Source: JBHEKP01 sp041859375 (GTDB taxonomy: Bacteria > Hydrogenedentota > Hydrogenedentia > Hydrogenedentales > CAITNO01). Taken from it: DNA of 13,679 nt. The notes under the pieces were generated by a model. The model saw only the letters and a list, made by a program, of their open reading frames with translations. It ran no database searches and was not told the DNA's origin. The stretch is from assembly GCA_041859375.1 (NCBI GenBank), contig JBHEKP010000197.1, positions 1 through 13,679 on the forward strand, written 5' to 3'. A program made the position numbers and the translations under genes. Positions 6,387 through 13,627 of the stretch are shown in pieces (position 1 is the stretch's first letter; every line of letters begins with the position of its first letter).

Positions 6387-7052
6387 ATGAGCAAAACAGG
6401 GCGGAAGTTGGGGGGCGGATTGCTGCTGGCGGCGTTTCTGGTGCTGCCTTTGGCGTGCAGGGGAAAACTTGTTGACACGATCCAAACGGCGGAGGCCGGG
6501 CTCACACCCAATCAGTTGAAACAGGTGTACCTTGTGGAAATCGCCGATCAATCCTCACCGGTCGGCGTCCCGCCGGATCAATTGAGGCGGATCAAAGTCT
6601 TGAAATATCTCGGACCTAAGGCCACCCTCACCGTTTTTCCGGCGCGAATATGGGGCAAAGAGGTGGACGCCGCGTGCGCCGCCGAACTTGCGGAAATGAT
6701 CAGCCGGGCGGGGCTTTGCAAGGCGGCGCCCGCGAAGCAGTCCCCGCTGCTCAAGGCCCCCCTGAACGACCCCAACGAGATGAACATGCTGCTGGGCATG
6801 GCGCGGGAATTCAGCGAATATGTGAAACAGAACCCCCCGGACGCCGACTACGCCCTCTATGCGGACTTCCTCTTCACGCCGGACCACTGGGAACAGGGGA
6901 TGGTGCATTTTGTCCTCTGCGACCGGCGGGGAGAATGGGTGTTGGTGGACATGCAGAACTCGGACCATCCCGACTACCAGAGCGTCAAGCCCGCCTCAAA
7001 AGAAGGCTGCGAAAAACTGCTCCTCAAGCGCCTTGAAAGCTGGCTGCGCTAG
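6387..7052 (+). CDS. Predicted lipoprotein or secreted protein of unknown function
   Basis: A 221-residue protein with a positively charged start (MSKTGRK), a hydrophobic stretch (8-22) and Cys24 after LPLA. This is an imperfect lipobox with proline at -3, so a lipoprotein is likely but not certain. The mature part is mixed alpha/beta and rich in charged residues. The best ordered segment is near the C terminus (about 152-196), with YALYADFLF, then VHFVLCDRRGEWVLVDMQNS and DHPDYQSV. That reads like two beta strands with a G-E-W turn and looks like a conserved domain, which I do not recognise. ATG 6387 is chosen for its ribosome-binding site and signal peptide; a nearby ATG at 6382 opens only a two-codon frame (ATG CAA TGA) whose stop overlaps the real start. 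It has its own promoter and a weak terminator-like hairpin downstream, so it seems monocistronic. No function is proposed. Confidence 0.75.
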   Translation: MSKTGRKLGGGLLLAAFLVLPLACRGKLVDTIQTAEAGLTPNQLKQVYLVEIADQSSPVGVPPDQLRRIKVLKYLGPKATLTVFPARIWGKEVDAACAAELAEMISRAGLCKAAPAKQSPLLKAPLNDPNEMNMLLGMAREFSEYVKQNPPDADYALYADFLFTPDHWEQGMVHFVLCDRRGEWVLVDMQNSDHPDYQSVKPASKEGCEKLLLKRLESWLR

Positions 7053-7053
7053 G

Positions 7054-7076
7054 CCGCCATGCGGCGGGGGGCTTTT
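7054..7076 (+). terminator. Weak candidate terminator after the lipoprotein gene
   Basis: CCGCC, loop ATGC and GGCGG (7054-7067) form a short GC stem right behind the stop codon at 7050-7052. A short TTTT follows a few bases later (7073-7076). The separation of stem and T-run makes this weak. Confidence 0.3.
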
Positions 7077-7139
7077 CGGCTGGTGTGCGGGGCAGCCTTG
7101 CGCGTTCACCGCATCCCGCGCAGCCGTGCACAGCCCGCC

Positions 7140-7168
7140 TTGACCGCCGCGACGCGCCCGTGAATAAT
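7140..7168 (+). promoter_or_regulatory. Promoter of the DUF4838 / GH172 unit
   Basis: TTGACC (7140-7145) and AATAAT (7163-7168) with 17-bp spacing form a good sigma70-type promoter. The -10 overlaps the ATG at 7167, which argues that this ATG is not the start and supports the one at 7221. The leader from about 7175 to 7220 holds GGAAAGGCGG as a ribosome-binding site. Confidence 0.5.
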
Positions 7169-7220
7169 GGCCAGGCACATTTTGGAACACAATTATGACC
7201 GGATTTGGAAAGGCGGATTC

Positions 7221-9713
7221 ATGCGCATATTCACGGTTGCCTGTTGCGCGGTGCTGCTGGGCGGCACGGCCCTTGCGGGCGGGCTCCGGCCCGAAAAGAT
7301 GGGGGACTGGACCATTGTGGCGGCGGCGGACGCAGCCCCCGCCGAACGGCACGCGGCGGAGGAATTCCAGGCCCTTTTCCGGGAACTGACCGGACTGGAT
7401 CTGCCGATGGCGGACAAGCCCCTGGGCCGTTCGAAAAACATCTTCATCGGGCCCGGCGCCGCCGCCATGGCGGGCCGGGCGGGCTTTGACGCGGCGGGCA
7501 TGGGCGAAGAGTCGCTGCGCATCCGCATCACCCGGAAGGGCATCACCATCGCGGGGGGCCGCCCGCGCGGCACCCTCTACGGGGTGTATGAGTTTTTCGA
7601 GCGTTGCTGCGGCGTCCGCTTTCTCACGGCGGATCACACCCATTTCCCCCCCAAGGACGAGCTGAAGCCCCTCAAGACGCAGGATTTTTCCCACACCCCG
7701 CCCTTCTCGTTCCGCTGGAGCTATTACAAGGAAAACTCGGACCGGCAGGATTTCGCCGCCCGGATGCGGGTCAACACCGTGGTGAAGGACGAAAAACTGG
7801 GCGGCTCCACCCGCCAGACGCTCATCGGCCACAGTTATTACCGCTGGATATCCACTGAAAAATACGGCAAGACCCACCCCGAGTATTTCTCCCTTGTGGA
7901 CGGCGAGCGCCGCTGCACCGCGGCCACCGCCGCCACCGAGCCCTGCGTCACCAACCCCGAGGTGATTGACATCATCACGCAGGGGGTGCTCGCCGATCTG
8001 GAGGCGAACCCGGACCTCGAGAACATCACCGTCAGCCAGAACGACAACGACGCCTACTGCCGCTGCCCGCAATGCGAGGCGATCAACCAGCGCGAGGGCA
8101 CGCCCATGGGGGCCAACCTGGCCCTAGTCAACGCCGTGGCCGAGCGGGTGGAAAAGACGCACCCCAACGTCAAGATAGGCACCCTCGCCTACTGGTACAC
8201 GCGCAAGGCGCCGAAGACCATCGTCCCCCGCAAAAACGTCCAAATCCAGCTCTGCAGCATCGAATGCTGCGAACTCCACGCCATTGACGATCCGGACTGC
8301 CCGAAGAACCGCGCCTTCTGCGGGGACATGCGCGCGTGGAAGGCCGTCTGCGACAACGTGTGGGTGTGGAACTACAACACCAACTTCTCCTACTACGACC
8401 TGCCCTTCCCCAACCTTCAGGTGATTGGGCCCAACCTGCGCTTTTTCCGGGACAACAACGCCCGGGGCGTGTTCATGCAGGCCAACGGCAACGGCAACAG
8501 CGGCGAGTTCTGCGACCTGCGCAACTATGTCCTGTCCCGCACGCTCTGGGACCCCTCCCTCGACAGCGGCGCGCTCGTGGAGGAATTCTGCCGTCTCCAT
8601 TACAGGGAGGCGGCGCCCGCCATCCTTGAATACATCCGGTTCATCCGGGACAACGCCCTGGAGAAACAGTGCCACCCGAACTGCGGCGCAGAACCGGTGG
8701 AACTGGGCCTCACGCCCGCGGTGACCCGGAAAGCCTTCGACCTCTTCAGGGAGGCCCTCGCGGCCGCGAAGGACGACACCGTCCGCGCGCGGGTCGAAAA
8801 GGCGTCCATCCCGGCGTACAGGGCAATGCTCCTCGTCAACGGCTTCCCCTGGAAGGTCGAAGACGGGCTCTGCAGGCGCGACCTTCCCCTGGACTATGAA
8901 AACCTGGTGCCCGGATACATCGCGTTGTGCAAAAAATACAACATGACCATGGTCTCGGAGCAGCTTCCAGCGGCGGACTACTTCGAACGCCTGGAGAAGA
9001 TGGAGGCCATGCCCGCCCTGCGCCTGGAAAACGGCACATGGCGGCTCACCATCCTGCCTGAACAAAACGGCAAGCTGATCGAAATGTTCCACAAGCCGGG
9101 GGGCACTTTTTTCCTGCCCGCCATCACCCGTGAAAACGTCCTCCAAGGCGCGCTGGACGAAACCGGCGTGCTCGGCTTTGCGTCCAACGCCTTCTCGCCG
9201 TTCAAGGCCGAAACCCGGGACAACACGGTCACGCTGACGCGCACCCTGGACGACGGCTCCATCGTGGAGCGCACCATCACCCTGAACGGGGACGCGGTGG
9301 AGTTCACCTCGCGGGTGACCAACCACGGCCCCGCTCCCAAGATGTTCCAGTTCCGCGCGCGCCCCGAGTTCGACGCCTTCACCGGCTCCGCAGACGCGGA
9401 CGTCCTGGGCGTGTACATCAGGGGCGCGGCGTGGGAGAAATTCAACCGGGAGTGGAAGGACAACACCGGCCCGGACAAGGACAAAATGATTGCGGCGCGG
9501 GGCGGCGGTTTCGCCTACTTCAACCGGGAGGCGAAGGCGGGCGTGCGCATTGACTACGACCCCGAATGCGTCAAGTATCCCCAGCTCCGGTGGCGGCCCC
9601 AGTACAACCAGGTGAACCTGGAGATCTTCTCACGGGAGCGCGAGCTGCAACCCGGCGAGTCGCTGGAAATGAACTACACGTTCCGCTGCCTGGACGCGCC
9701 CCCGGCCGGCTGA
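7221..9713 (+). CDS. Exported DUF4838 / GH20-like N-domain protein, probable glycan-active enzyme
   Basis: An 830-residue protein with a signal peptide (MRIFTVACCAVLLGGTALA, cleavage about residue 19-20). Residues about 27-140 form the small alpha/beta N-terminal domain seen before GH20/GH67-type barrels: ADAAPAERHAAEEFQ, then a KNIFIGPGA strand and GGRPRGTLYGVYEFFE. Residues about 160-470 form the DUF4838 barrel-like region, with HSYYRWI (204-210), HPEYFSLVDG (219-228), ITVSQNDNDAYCRCPQCE (269-286), WVWNYNTNFSYYDLPFPN (381-398) and GVFMQANGNGNSGEF (416-430). The CxCxxC set at 280-285 could bind metal. The C-terminal part (about 600-825) is beta-rich and looks like a carbohydrate-binding or mutarotase-like domain. 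Family members are common in planctomycete-type glycan loci; biochemical function is poorly established. ATG 7221 is chosen over 7167 from the signal peptide and promoter position. It lies 63 nt before the GH172 gene, probably co-transcribed. Confidence 0.85.
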   Translation: MRIFTVACCAVLLGGTALAGGLRPEKMGDWTIVAAADAAPAERHAAEEFQALFRELTGLDLPMADKPLGRSKNIFIGPGAAAMAGRAGFDAAGMGEESLRIRITRKGITIAGGRPRGTLYGVYEFFERCCGVRFLTADHTHFPPKDELKPLKTQDFSHTPPFSFRWSYYKENSDRQDFAARMRVNTVVKDEKLGGSTRQTLIGHSYYRWISTEKYGKTHPEYFSLVDGERRCTAATAATEPCVTNPEVIDIITQGVLADLEANPDLENITVSQNDNDAYCRCPQCEAINQREGTPMGANLALVNAVAERVEKTHPNVKIGTLAYWYTRKAPKTIVPRKNVQIQLCSIECCELHAIDDPDCPKNRAFCGDMRAWKAVCDNVWVWNYNTNFSYYDLPFPNLQVIGPNLRFFRDNNARGVFMQANGNGNSGEFCDLRNYVLSRTLWDPSLDSGALVEEFCRLHYREAAPAILEYIRFIRDNALEKQCHPNCGAEPVELGLTPAVTRKAFDLFREALAAAKDDTVRARVEKASIPAYRAMLLVNGFPWKVEDGLCRRDLPLDYENLVPGYIALCKKYNMTMVSEQLPAADYFERLEKMEAMPALRLENGTWRLTILPEQNGKLIEMFHKPGGTFFLPAITRENVLQGALDETGVLGFASNAFSPFKAETRDNTVTLTRTLDDGSIVERTITLNGDAVEFTSRVTNHGPAPKMFQFRARPEFDAFTGSADADVLGVYIRGAAWEKFNREWKDNTGPDKDKMIAARGGGFAYFNREAKAGVRIDYDPECVKYPQLRWRPQYNQVNLEIFSRERELQPGESLEMNYTFRCLDAPPAG

Positions 9714-9776
9714 CAGGCGGCGTGTTCCGCCCAAACGGGCGCTTATCGGCGGCGGACCGCCACAGGAGGACATGCA

Positions 9777-11270
9777 ATGACAGGAATGCTCCGTTTCATG
9801 GCCCTTGCGGCGGCGCTGCTGGCCGCCGCATGCGACGCCCGCGCCTGGCAGCCCACGGGCAGCCTCCGCGAACTTTACGACGACGGGCTCCTGCCCCTGC
9901 TGCGGCCCGGCGTCAGGATGGCCTCCTTTTCCAGTTATGACCGCACCGGCGGCAACAACGACGGTTTTTCCGGCGAGTACTCCAAGCTGCGGGAGGAAAA
10001 CGGCGACAGCGTCATCGCGGAGATGGCGGGGCCGGGCTGCATTTACCGCCTCTGGACCACCCACGCCGTCGGTGAGGAGGACGGCCTGCTGGACCGCAGG
10101 GGCGAGCACATCCGGGTTTATCTCGACGGTTCCGCGGAGCCCGCGCTCGACGTTCCGCTGCAAAGCCTCTTCGACAACTCGCTGGAGCGCTTCCCCAAGC
10201 CCCTGGCGGGGCGCGGCATCGGCGGATTCTACTCCTACATCCCCATCCCCTACCGGAAATCCTGCAAGGTTGTCATCGAAGGGCTGGGGGTGCGCTTCTA
10301 CCAGCTGAACTATGCGACCTTTCCAACCGATGCGGGCGTTGAAACCTTCCGGATGGGGATGACCGGCGGCGAGCGTGAAATGCTCGGCAGGGCGGTGGCG
10401 CTCTGGAACGATCCCCCGGGCGCGCTGAAAAACACGGGGACGCCCGTGGAAATCCCCGTGGCGCACCAGCCCGCGGGCAAGGAACCCGCCCCCTTCTCCC
10501 ACACGCTCAGGACGGACCGGCCCATGCTCGTCCACGGCATGACGCTCGTGGGCGCGGACGCGGAGGCGCTCAGGCGCACCCGGATTGAGATTGACTGCGG
10601 CGCGAAAACCGGGCCCGTCAGCCTGCCCCTGGACTGGTTCTTCGGCCAGCCCCTGAACGCCGGACCCTTTGTGTCGCTCCTCTGCGGCGAGACGGGGGGC
10701 GTCTGCTACAACCGGGTGCCCTTTGTGTTCACCGGCGAATGCACCCTCCGCCTGCACGGCATTCTGCCGGTGGGGGCGGTGCTCACCCTGTTCCAGTCGC
10801 CCGCGCCGGAGCCGCCGGAGGCCTACGGCGCGCTGGCGGTCCAGTGCAATGAAAGCCTGCCCGCCGCGCCGGGGGCGCACCACCCCCTGCTGCGCGCCTC
10901 GGGCGGCGGCCACCTTGCCGGGGTGCTCCTCGCCACCGAGGGGCCCCACGGCCTCCCCTTCTGGCTGGAGGGCGACGACCGCTGGACAATCGACGGGGAC
11001 CTGCGCATCCACGGCACCGGTTCGGAGGATTATTTCAACTGCGGCTGGTACGCCCTGCCCGGACGGCTGAACGGCCCCGCGGCGCTCCCCTCCCACGGGT
11101 TCCCGGTCTACGGCACCACGGTCAACACCATGCGCGCCGCCGCGTACCGCTGGCATTTCAGCGACTGCGTGCCCTTTGAAAACAGCATTGACTGCGTCAT
11201 CGAGCACGGCGAGGCCAACCGCCACATCGCCGACTACCGCAGCGCCGCATACTGGTACGCGGGGCGCTGA
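9777..11270 (+). CDS. Exported DUF2961 / GH172-family glycosidase
   Basis: A 497-residue protein with an N-terminal signal (residues 1-23). LLAAAC at 14-19 could make it a lipoprotein; otherwise cleavage would follow ARA. Family landmarks appear in order: SFSSYDRTGGNNDGF (50-64), the GPGCIYRLW strand (85-93), FYSYIPIPYRKSCKV (151-165), PFWLEGDDRW (394-403) and IHGTGSEDYFNCGWY (411-425). E398 and E417 correspond to the pair of catalytic glutamates of GH172 (reported as E270 and E291 in the Bifidobacterium dentium enzyme), so catalysis is expected. GH172 members act on furanosides: alpha-D-fructofuranosides or difructose dianhydride, and D-arabinofuranosides of mycobacterial arabinan. AGGAGG at 9764-9769 gives optimal spacing to ATG 9777. 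A second ATG at 9772 opens only ATG CAA TGA. It is the second gene after the DUF4838 gene. The fold and glycosidase role are well supported; the furanoside is inference. Confidence 0.9.
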   Translation: MTGMLRFMALAAALLAAACDARAWQPTGSLRELYDDGLLPLLRPGVRMASFSSYDRTGGNNDGFSGEYSKLREENGDSVIAEMAGPGCIYRLWTTHAVGEEDGLLDRRGEHIRVYLDGSAEPALDVPLQSLFDNSLERFPKPLAGRGIGGFYSYIPIPYRKSCKVVIEGLGVRFYQLNYATFPTDAGVETFRMGMTGGEREMLGRAVALWNDPPGALKNTGTPVEIPVAHQPAGKEPAPFSHTLRTDRPMLVHGMTLVGADAEALRRTRIEIDCGAKTGPVSLPLDWFFGQPLNAGPFVSLLCGETGGVCYNRVPFVFTGECTLRLHGILPVGAVLTLFQSPAPEPPEAYGALAVQCNESLPAAPGAHHPLLRASGGGHLAGVLLATEGPHGLPFWLEGDDRWTIDGDLRIHGTGSEDYFNCGWYALPGRLNGPAALPSHGFPVYGTTVNTMRAAAYRWHFSDCVPFENSIDCVIEHGEANRHIADYRSAAYWYAGR

Positions 11271-11284
11271 ACCCCGCGCCGGGT

Positions 11285-11314
11285 TTGTCATCCGGCCCCG
11301 CAAACGGGTACGAT
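11285..11314 (+). promoter_or_regulatory. Candidate promoter of the Gfo/Idh/MocA gene
   Basis: TTGTCA (11285-11290), an 18-bp spacer and TACGAT (11309-11314) form a fair sigma70-type match within the 135-nt gap. It could give the oxidoreductase separate expression in addition to read-through from the GH172 gene. A CCCCG/CGGGG hairpin lies further downstream (about 11338-11352). Confidence 0.4.
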
Positions 11315-11405
11315 CATCCGCGCCGGTTCCGCGGCCCCCCCGAAATGCGGGGCGGCCCGCGCCGCGCCGGCAAAACGGCAGCCATAAAGACAAGGAGCAT
11401 TGAAC

Positions 11406-12731
11406 ATGGGCATTTCAAGAAGAAAATTCCTCGGCGCCACCGCCGCCGCCGTCCTGGTGGCGGGCACGCGCGCCAAGGGCCGCGTTTTCGGCGCCAATGA
11501 GCGCGTCCGCGTATGCGTCATGGGCCTCAACGGCCGCGGCAAGAGCCACCTGGGCGCCTACACCAAGCTCGACAACGTGGAGGTGGCCACCCTCTGCGAC
11601 GTGGACTCCGCCCTCTTCAAGCCGACCATCGGCGCCTTCTTCAGGGGAAAGCCCGAGCCCAAGACCGAAACCGACATCCGCAGGGTCCTTGAGGACAAGG
11701 ATATTGACGCGGTGAGCATGGCCACGCCGAACCACTGGCACTCCCTCGGCGCCATCTGGGCCTGCCAGGCCGGCAAGGACGTCTACGTCGAAAAGCCCAT
11801 GACGCACAACGTCTACGAGGGCCGCAAGGTCGTGGCCGCAGGCGAGAAATACCAGCGCATCGTGCAGCACGGCACCCAGCTCCGCAGCAACCCCGGATTC
11901 CAGGAGGGCATCCGCCTGCTGAAGGAGGGGGTCATCGGCGAGGTTTACATGGCCCGCTGCGTCTGCTACAAATGGCGGCCAAGCATCGGCAAGGCCAAGC
12001 CCGGCACGCCGCCCGCAACCCTTGACTGGAACCTCTGGCAGGGGCCGGCCCAGGAAAAACCCTTCATGGTGAAGGAAAACAACGAGAAGGAGGGCATTTA
12101 CGTCCCCTACTTCTGGCACTGGGTCTGGGAGTACGGCAACGGCGACATCGGCAACCAGGGCGTGCACCAGCTCGACGCCGCGCGCTGGGGCCTCGGCGTC
12201 ACCACGCCCTACCGCGTCGCCTCCATGGGCGGCATGTTCCTCTGGGACGACGCCAAGGAGGTGTTCAACGTCTCCTCCTCCTCCTTCATGTTCAAGGGCC
12301 CCGACGGCAAGGACAAGATGATGACCCTCGAGGTGCGCCCCTGGTGCACCAACGAGGAGGAGGGCGGAACCGCCTTCGGCGTGCTCTTCTACGGCTCCGA
12401 GGGCTACATGTCCTTCCCCGGCTACGGCAGCTACAAGGTCTTCCTCGGCAAGGACAGGAAGCCCGCGCAGCAGGGCGACGACGGCAACGACGTCAACCAC
12501 TACAAGAACTTCCTCGACTGCGTGCGCACCCGCGACGCGGGCAAGGTCAACGCGCCGCCCATCGAGGGGCACCACTCCTCCGCCCTGTCGCACTACGCGC
12601 TGACCGCCGCGCGGGTCAACCGCGTCCTTGAAATCGACACCGAAACGGAACTGGTCAAAAACGACGATGAGGCCAACAAGCTCCTCACCCGCGAATACCG
12701 CAAGGGATTCGAGGTGCCCGAGCAGGTGTAG
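11406..12731 (+). CDS. Tat-exported Gfo/Idh/MocA-family oxidoreductase
   Basis: A 441-residue NAD(P)-dependent oxidoreductase. MGISRRKFLGATAAA is a twin-arginine leader (SRRKFLG at 4-10), indicating export of the folded, cofactor-loaded enzyme. The Rossmann part has VCVMGLNGRGKSHL (36-49) as the dinucleotide loop, ATLCDVD (61-67), ATPNHWHS (106-113) and the catalytic-lysine signature EKPMTHN (129-135). In the C-terminal alpha/beta domain, GDIGNQGVHQLDAARW (246-261) carries H254 and D257, which correspond to the usual GxHxxD substrate-side residues. Length suits the secreted subfamily. Such enzymes act on sugars, polyols such as inositol, or glycosides, some by transient oxidation at C3. AAGGAG at 11392-11397 lies 8 nt before ATG 11406; an in-frame TTG at 11400 is too close to it. 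It is third in the plus-strand group and closed by a strong terminator, so it probably serves the same glycan or polyol. The substrate is unknown. Confidence 0.93.
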   Translation: MGISRRKFLGATAAAVLVAGTRAKGRVFGANERVRVCVMGLNGRGKSHLGAYTKLDNVEVATLCDVDSALFKPTIGAFFRGKPEPKTETDIRRVLEDKDIDAVSMATPNHWHSLGAIWACQAGKDVYVEKPMTHNVYEGRKVVAAGEKYQRIVQHGTQLRSNPGFQEGIRLLKEGVIGEVYMARCVCYKWRPSIGKAKPGTPPATLDWNLWQGPAQEKPFMVKENNEKEGIYVPYFWHWVWEYGNGDIGNQGVHQLDAARWGLGVTTPYRVASMGGMFLWDDAKEVFNVSSSSFMFKGPDGKDKMMTLEVRPWCTNEEEGGTAFGVLFYGSEGYMSFPGYGSYKVFLGKDRKPAQQGDDGNDVNHYKNFLDCVRTRDAGKVNAPPIEGHHSSALSHYALTAARVNRVLEIDTETELVKNDDEANKLLTREYRKGFEVPEQV

Positions 12732-12758
12732 CCCCGGACCGCGCCCCCCCGGAATGAC

Positions 12759-12796
12759 GGCCGGAACCCCCATGGGGTTCCGGCCTTTTCATTTTT
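12759..12796 (+). terminator. Intrinsic terminator after the oxidoreductase gene
   Basis: GGCCGGAACCCC (12759-12770), a CAT loop and GGGGTTCCGGCC (12774-12785) give a perfect 12-bp stem followed by TTTTCATTTTT. This is a classical rho-independent terminator 27 nt after the stop codon. It separates the carbohydrate genes from the small membrane-protein unit downstream. Confidence 0.93.
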
Positions 12797-12864
12797 CAAC
12801 GCCCCTCCGGGCGTCTGGGCGCGTTGCACCGGGAACTCCGCGCCCCATTTTCGGATACACCCCT

Positions 12865-12894
12865 TTGATTGGTTTTGGACGCGTGACGTATACT
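12865..12894 (+). promoter_or_regulatory. Promoter of the miniprotein / membrane-protein unit
   Basis: TTGATT (12865-12870) and TATACT (12889-12894) with an 18-bp spacer lie in a locally AT-richer stretch. Initiation near 12901 would give a leader of about 35 nt before the GTG at 12936. Together with the terminator just upstream it marks an independent transcription unit. Confidence 0.55.
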
Positions 12895-12922
12895 TGCCCC
12901 GGTGACGGCAACAATGAAAACT

Positions 12923-12928
12923 GGAGGA
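12923..12928 (+). promoter_or_regulatory. Ribosome-binding site that sets the GTG start of the miniprotein
   Basis: GGAGGA sits 7 nt before the GTG at 12936. Nearby ATGs (12914, 12929) are in other frames; the one at 12929 opens only a seven-codon stretch. This strong site is the main evidence that the short GTG frame is translated. Confidence 0.7.
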
Positions 12929-12935
12929 ATGCGCC

Positions 12936-13091
12936 GTGAATTACAGTGAGAAGGGCGTGTTTGGTTTCCTTTCCTTCCCCTACATGTGGCTCATGAAAAT
13001 CGTCGTCGAAGTCGTGCTCATGCCCGTCAACTGGTTCTGCTACTCCTTCGGCCTCGAGCCGGTGAGCATAGAAACCCCCTTCATTTACTGA
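12936..13091 (+). CDS. Small hydrophobic protein (51 aa), GTG start, unknown function
   Basis: A short frame of 51 codons plus stop, starting MNYSEKGVFGFLSFP and ending ETPFIY. A single hydrophobic stretch (about residues 9-39), rich in Phe, Val, Met and Trp, includes YMWLMKIVVEVVLMPVNW and FCYSFG, so a single-pass or amphipathic membrane peptide is likely. Support for a real gene: a near-ideal ribosome-binding site, a promoter about 40 nt upstream, a strong terminator closing the previous unit, and codon third positions mostly G or C as in the neighbouring genes. The next gene starts 46 nt downstream, so the two may form an operon. I do not recognise the family. It could be a small membrane regulator, a subunit of the next protein, or a type I-like peptide toxin; none is demonstrated. 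Confidence 0.65.
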   Translation: MNYSEKGVFGFLSFPYMWLMKIVVEVVLMPVNWFCYSFGLEPVSIETPFIY

Positions 13092-13137
13092 CAGGCGCGC
13101 GGCAAAAACGCGGTCCCGGCGGCCGGGGGGATTCCCC

Positions 13138-13593
13138 ATGACGGGAAAGAAAAAGCGGCTCCTGCTGGCCGGCGCGGTGGCGGTCCTTTTGTCCGTTTCT
13201 TCTCTCCTCCTCTTCTCCTGGATTCTCAAATATTCCTGCGAAACGGCCCAGCACAACATGCGCGGCGCGTCCGGAAATGTCGTCTGCATCCATGTGGACG
13301 GGCACCAGGAGGCGGTCTTCGACGCGGCGGGAAAACTCGTCACGGACGACGCCAACAAGGCAAGTTACAACTATGGCGACCCCGGCCGCCAGCCGCTGAG
13401 GCACTTCCTTCTCGACACCGTCCCCTGGATCATATTGGGAAACACCCGCAACGACCCGACCACCTTCGGCGAACGGTTCGGCACATGGACGCGCGACCTC
13501 AAAGACGGCGCGAAAGTTGCCTTCGGCCTCGCGCCGATCCGCCGCCCTTCGGCCTCCCCCGAGGACAGACAACCCGCCCCCCGGACAAAATGA
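13138..13593 (+). CDS. Membrane-anchored protein of unknown function (151 aa)
   Basis: A 151-residue protein with a basic start (MTGKKKR), one hydrophobic helix (about 8-30) and a 120-residue hydrophilic part predicted outside the cytoplasm. The soluble part contains a small beta region (NVVCIHVDGHQEAVFDAAGK, about 47-66), then a segment that looks conserved and aromatic (YNYGDPGRQPLRHFLLDTVPWIILGN, about 77-102; DPTTFGERFG, 106-115), and a basic, proline-rich tail. Two cysteines (34 and 50) could pair. The start region is odd: a GGGG run (13127-13130) that could serve as ribosome-binding site can pair with CCCC (13134-13137) just before the ATG, which might lower initiation unless translation of the upstream miniprotein opens it. 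The family is not recognised and no function is proposed. Confidence 0.65.
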   Translation: MTGKKKRLLLAGAVAVLLSVSSLLLFSWILKYSCETAQHNMRGASGNVVCIHVDGHQEAVFDAAGKLVTDDANKASYNYGDPGRQPLRHFLLDTVPWIILGNTRNDPTTFGERFGTWTRDLKDGAKVAFGLAPIRRPSASPEDRQPAPRTK

Positions 13594-13627
13594 GGCCGTC
13601 CGCGACCCCGCAGGCAAAGAAGAGAAA

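Noticed and set aside
7166..7195. Possible sigma54 (-24/-12) promoter around GGCACATTTTGG
   Set aside because: The GG to GC spacing does not fit the consensus; a sigma70-type match is present just upstream.
7167..7220. Upstream ATG for the DUF4838 protein
   Set aside because: The ATG lies inside the -10 element of a good promoter, and its extra 18 residues would precede and spoil the signal peptide that begins at 7221.
9630..11393. 587-codon minus-strand frame opposite the GH172 gene
   Set aside because: Antisense shadow: low-complexity Gly/Ala/Arg/Val composition and no recognisable motif, while the plus strand carries the full GH172 landmarks.
11415..12773. 452-codon minus-strand frame opposite the Gfo/Idh/MocA gene
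   Set aside because: Val/Leu/Gly/Ala/Glu-biased antisense frame with no motifs; the plus-strand oxidoreductase is unambiguous.
12799..12814. Second hairpin (ACGCCC/GGGCGT) after the main terminator
   Set aside because: A 6-bp stem with no T-run; the stronger terminator just upstream explains the region.
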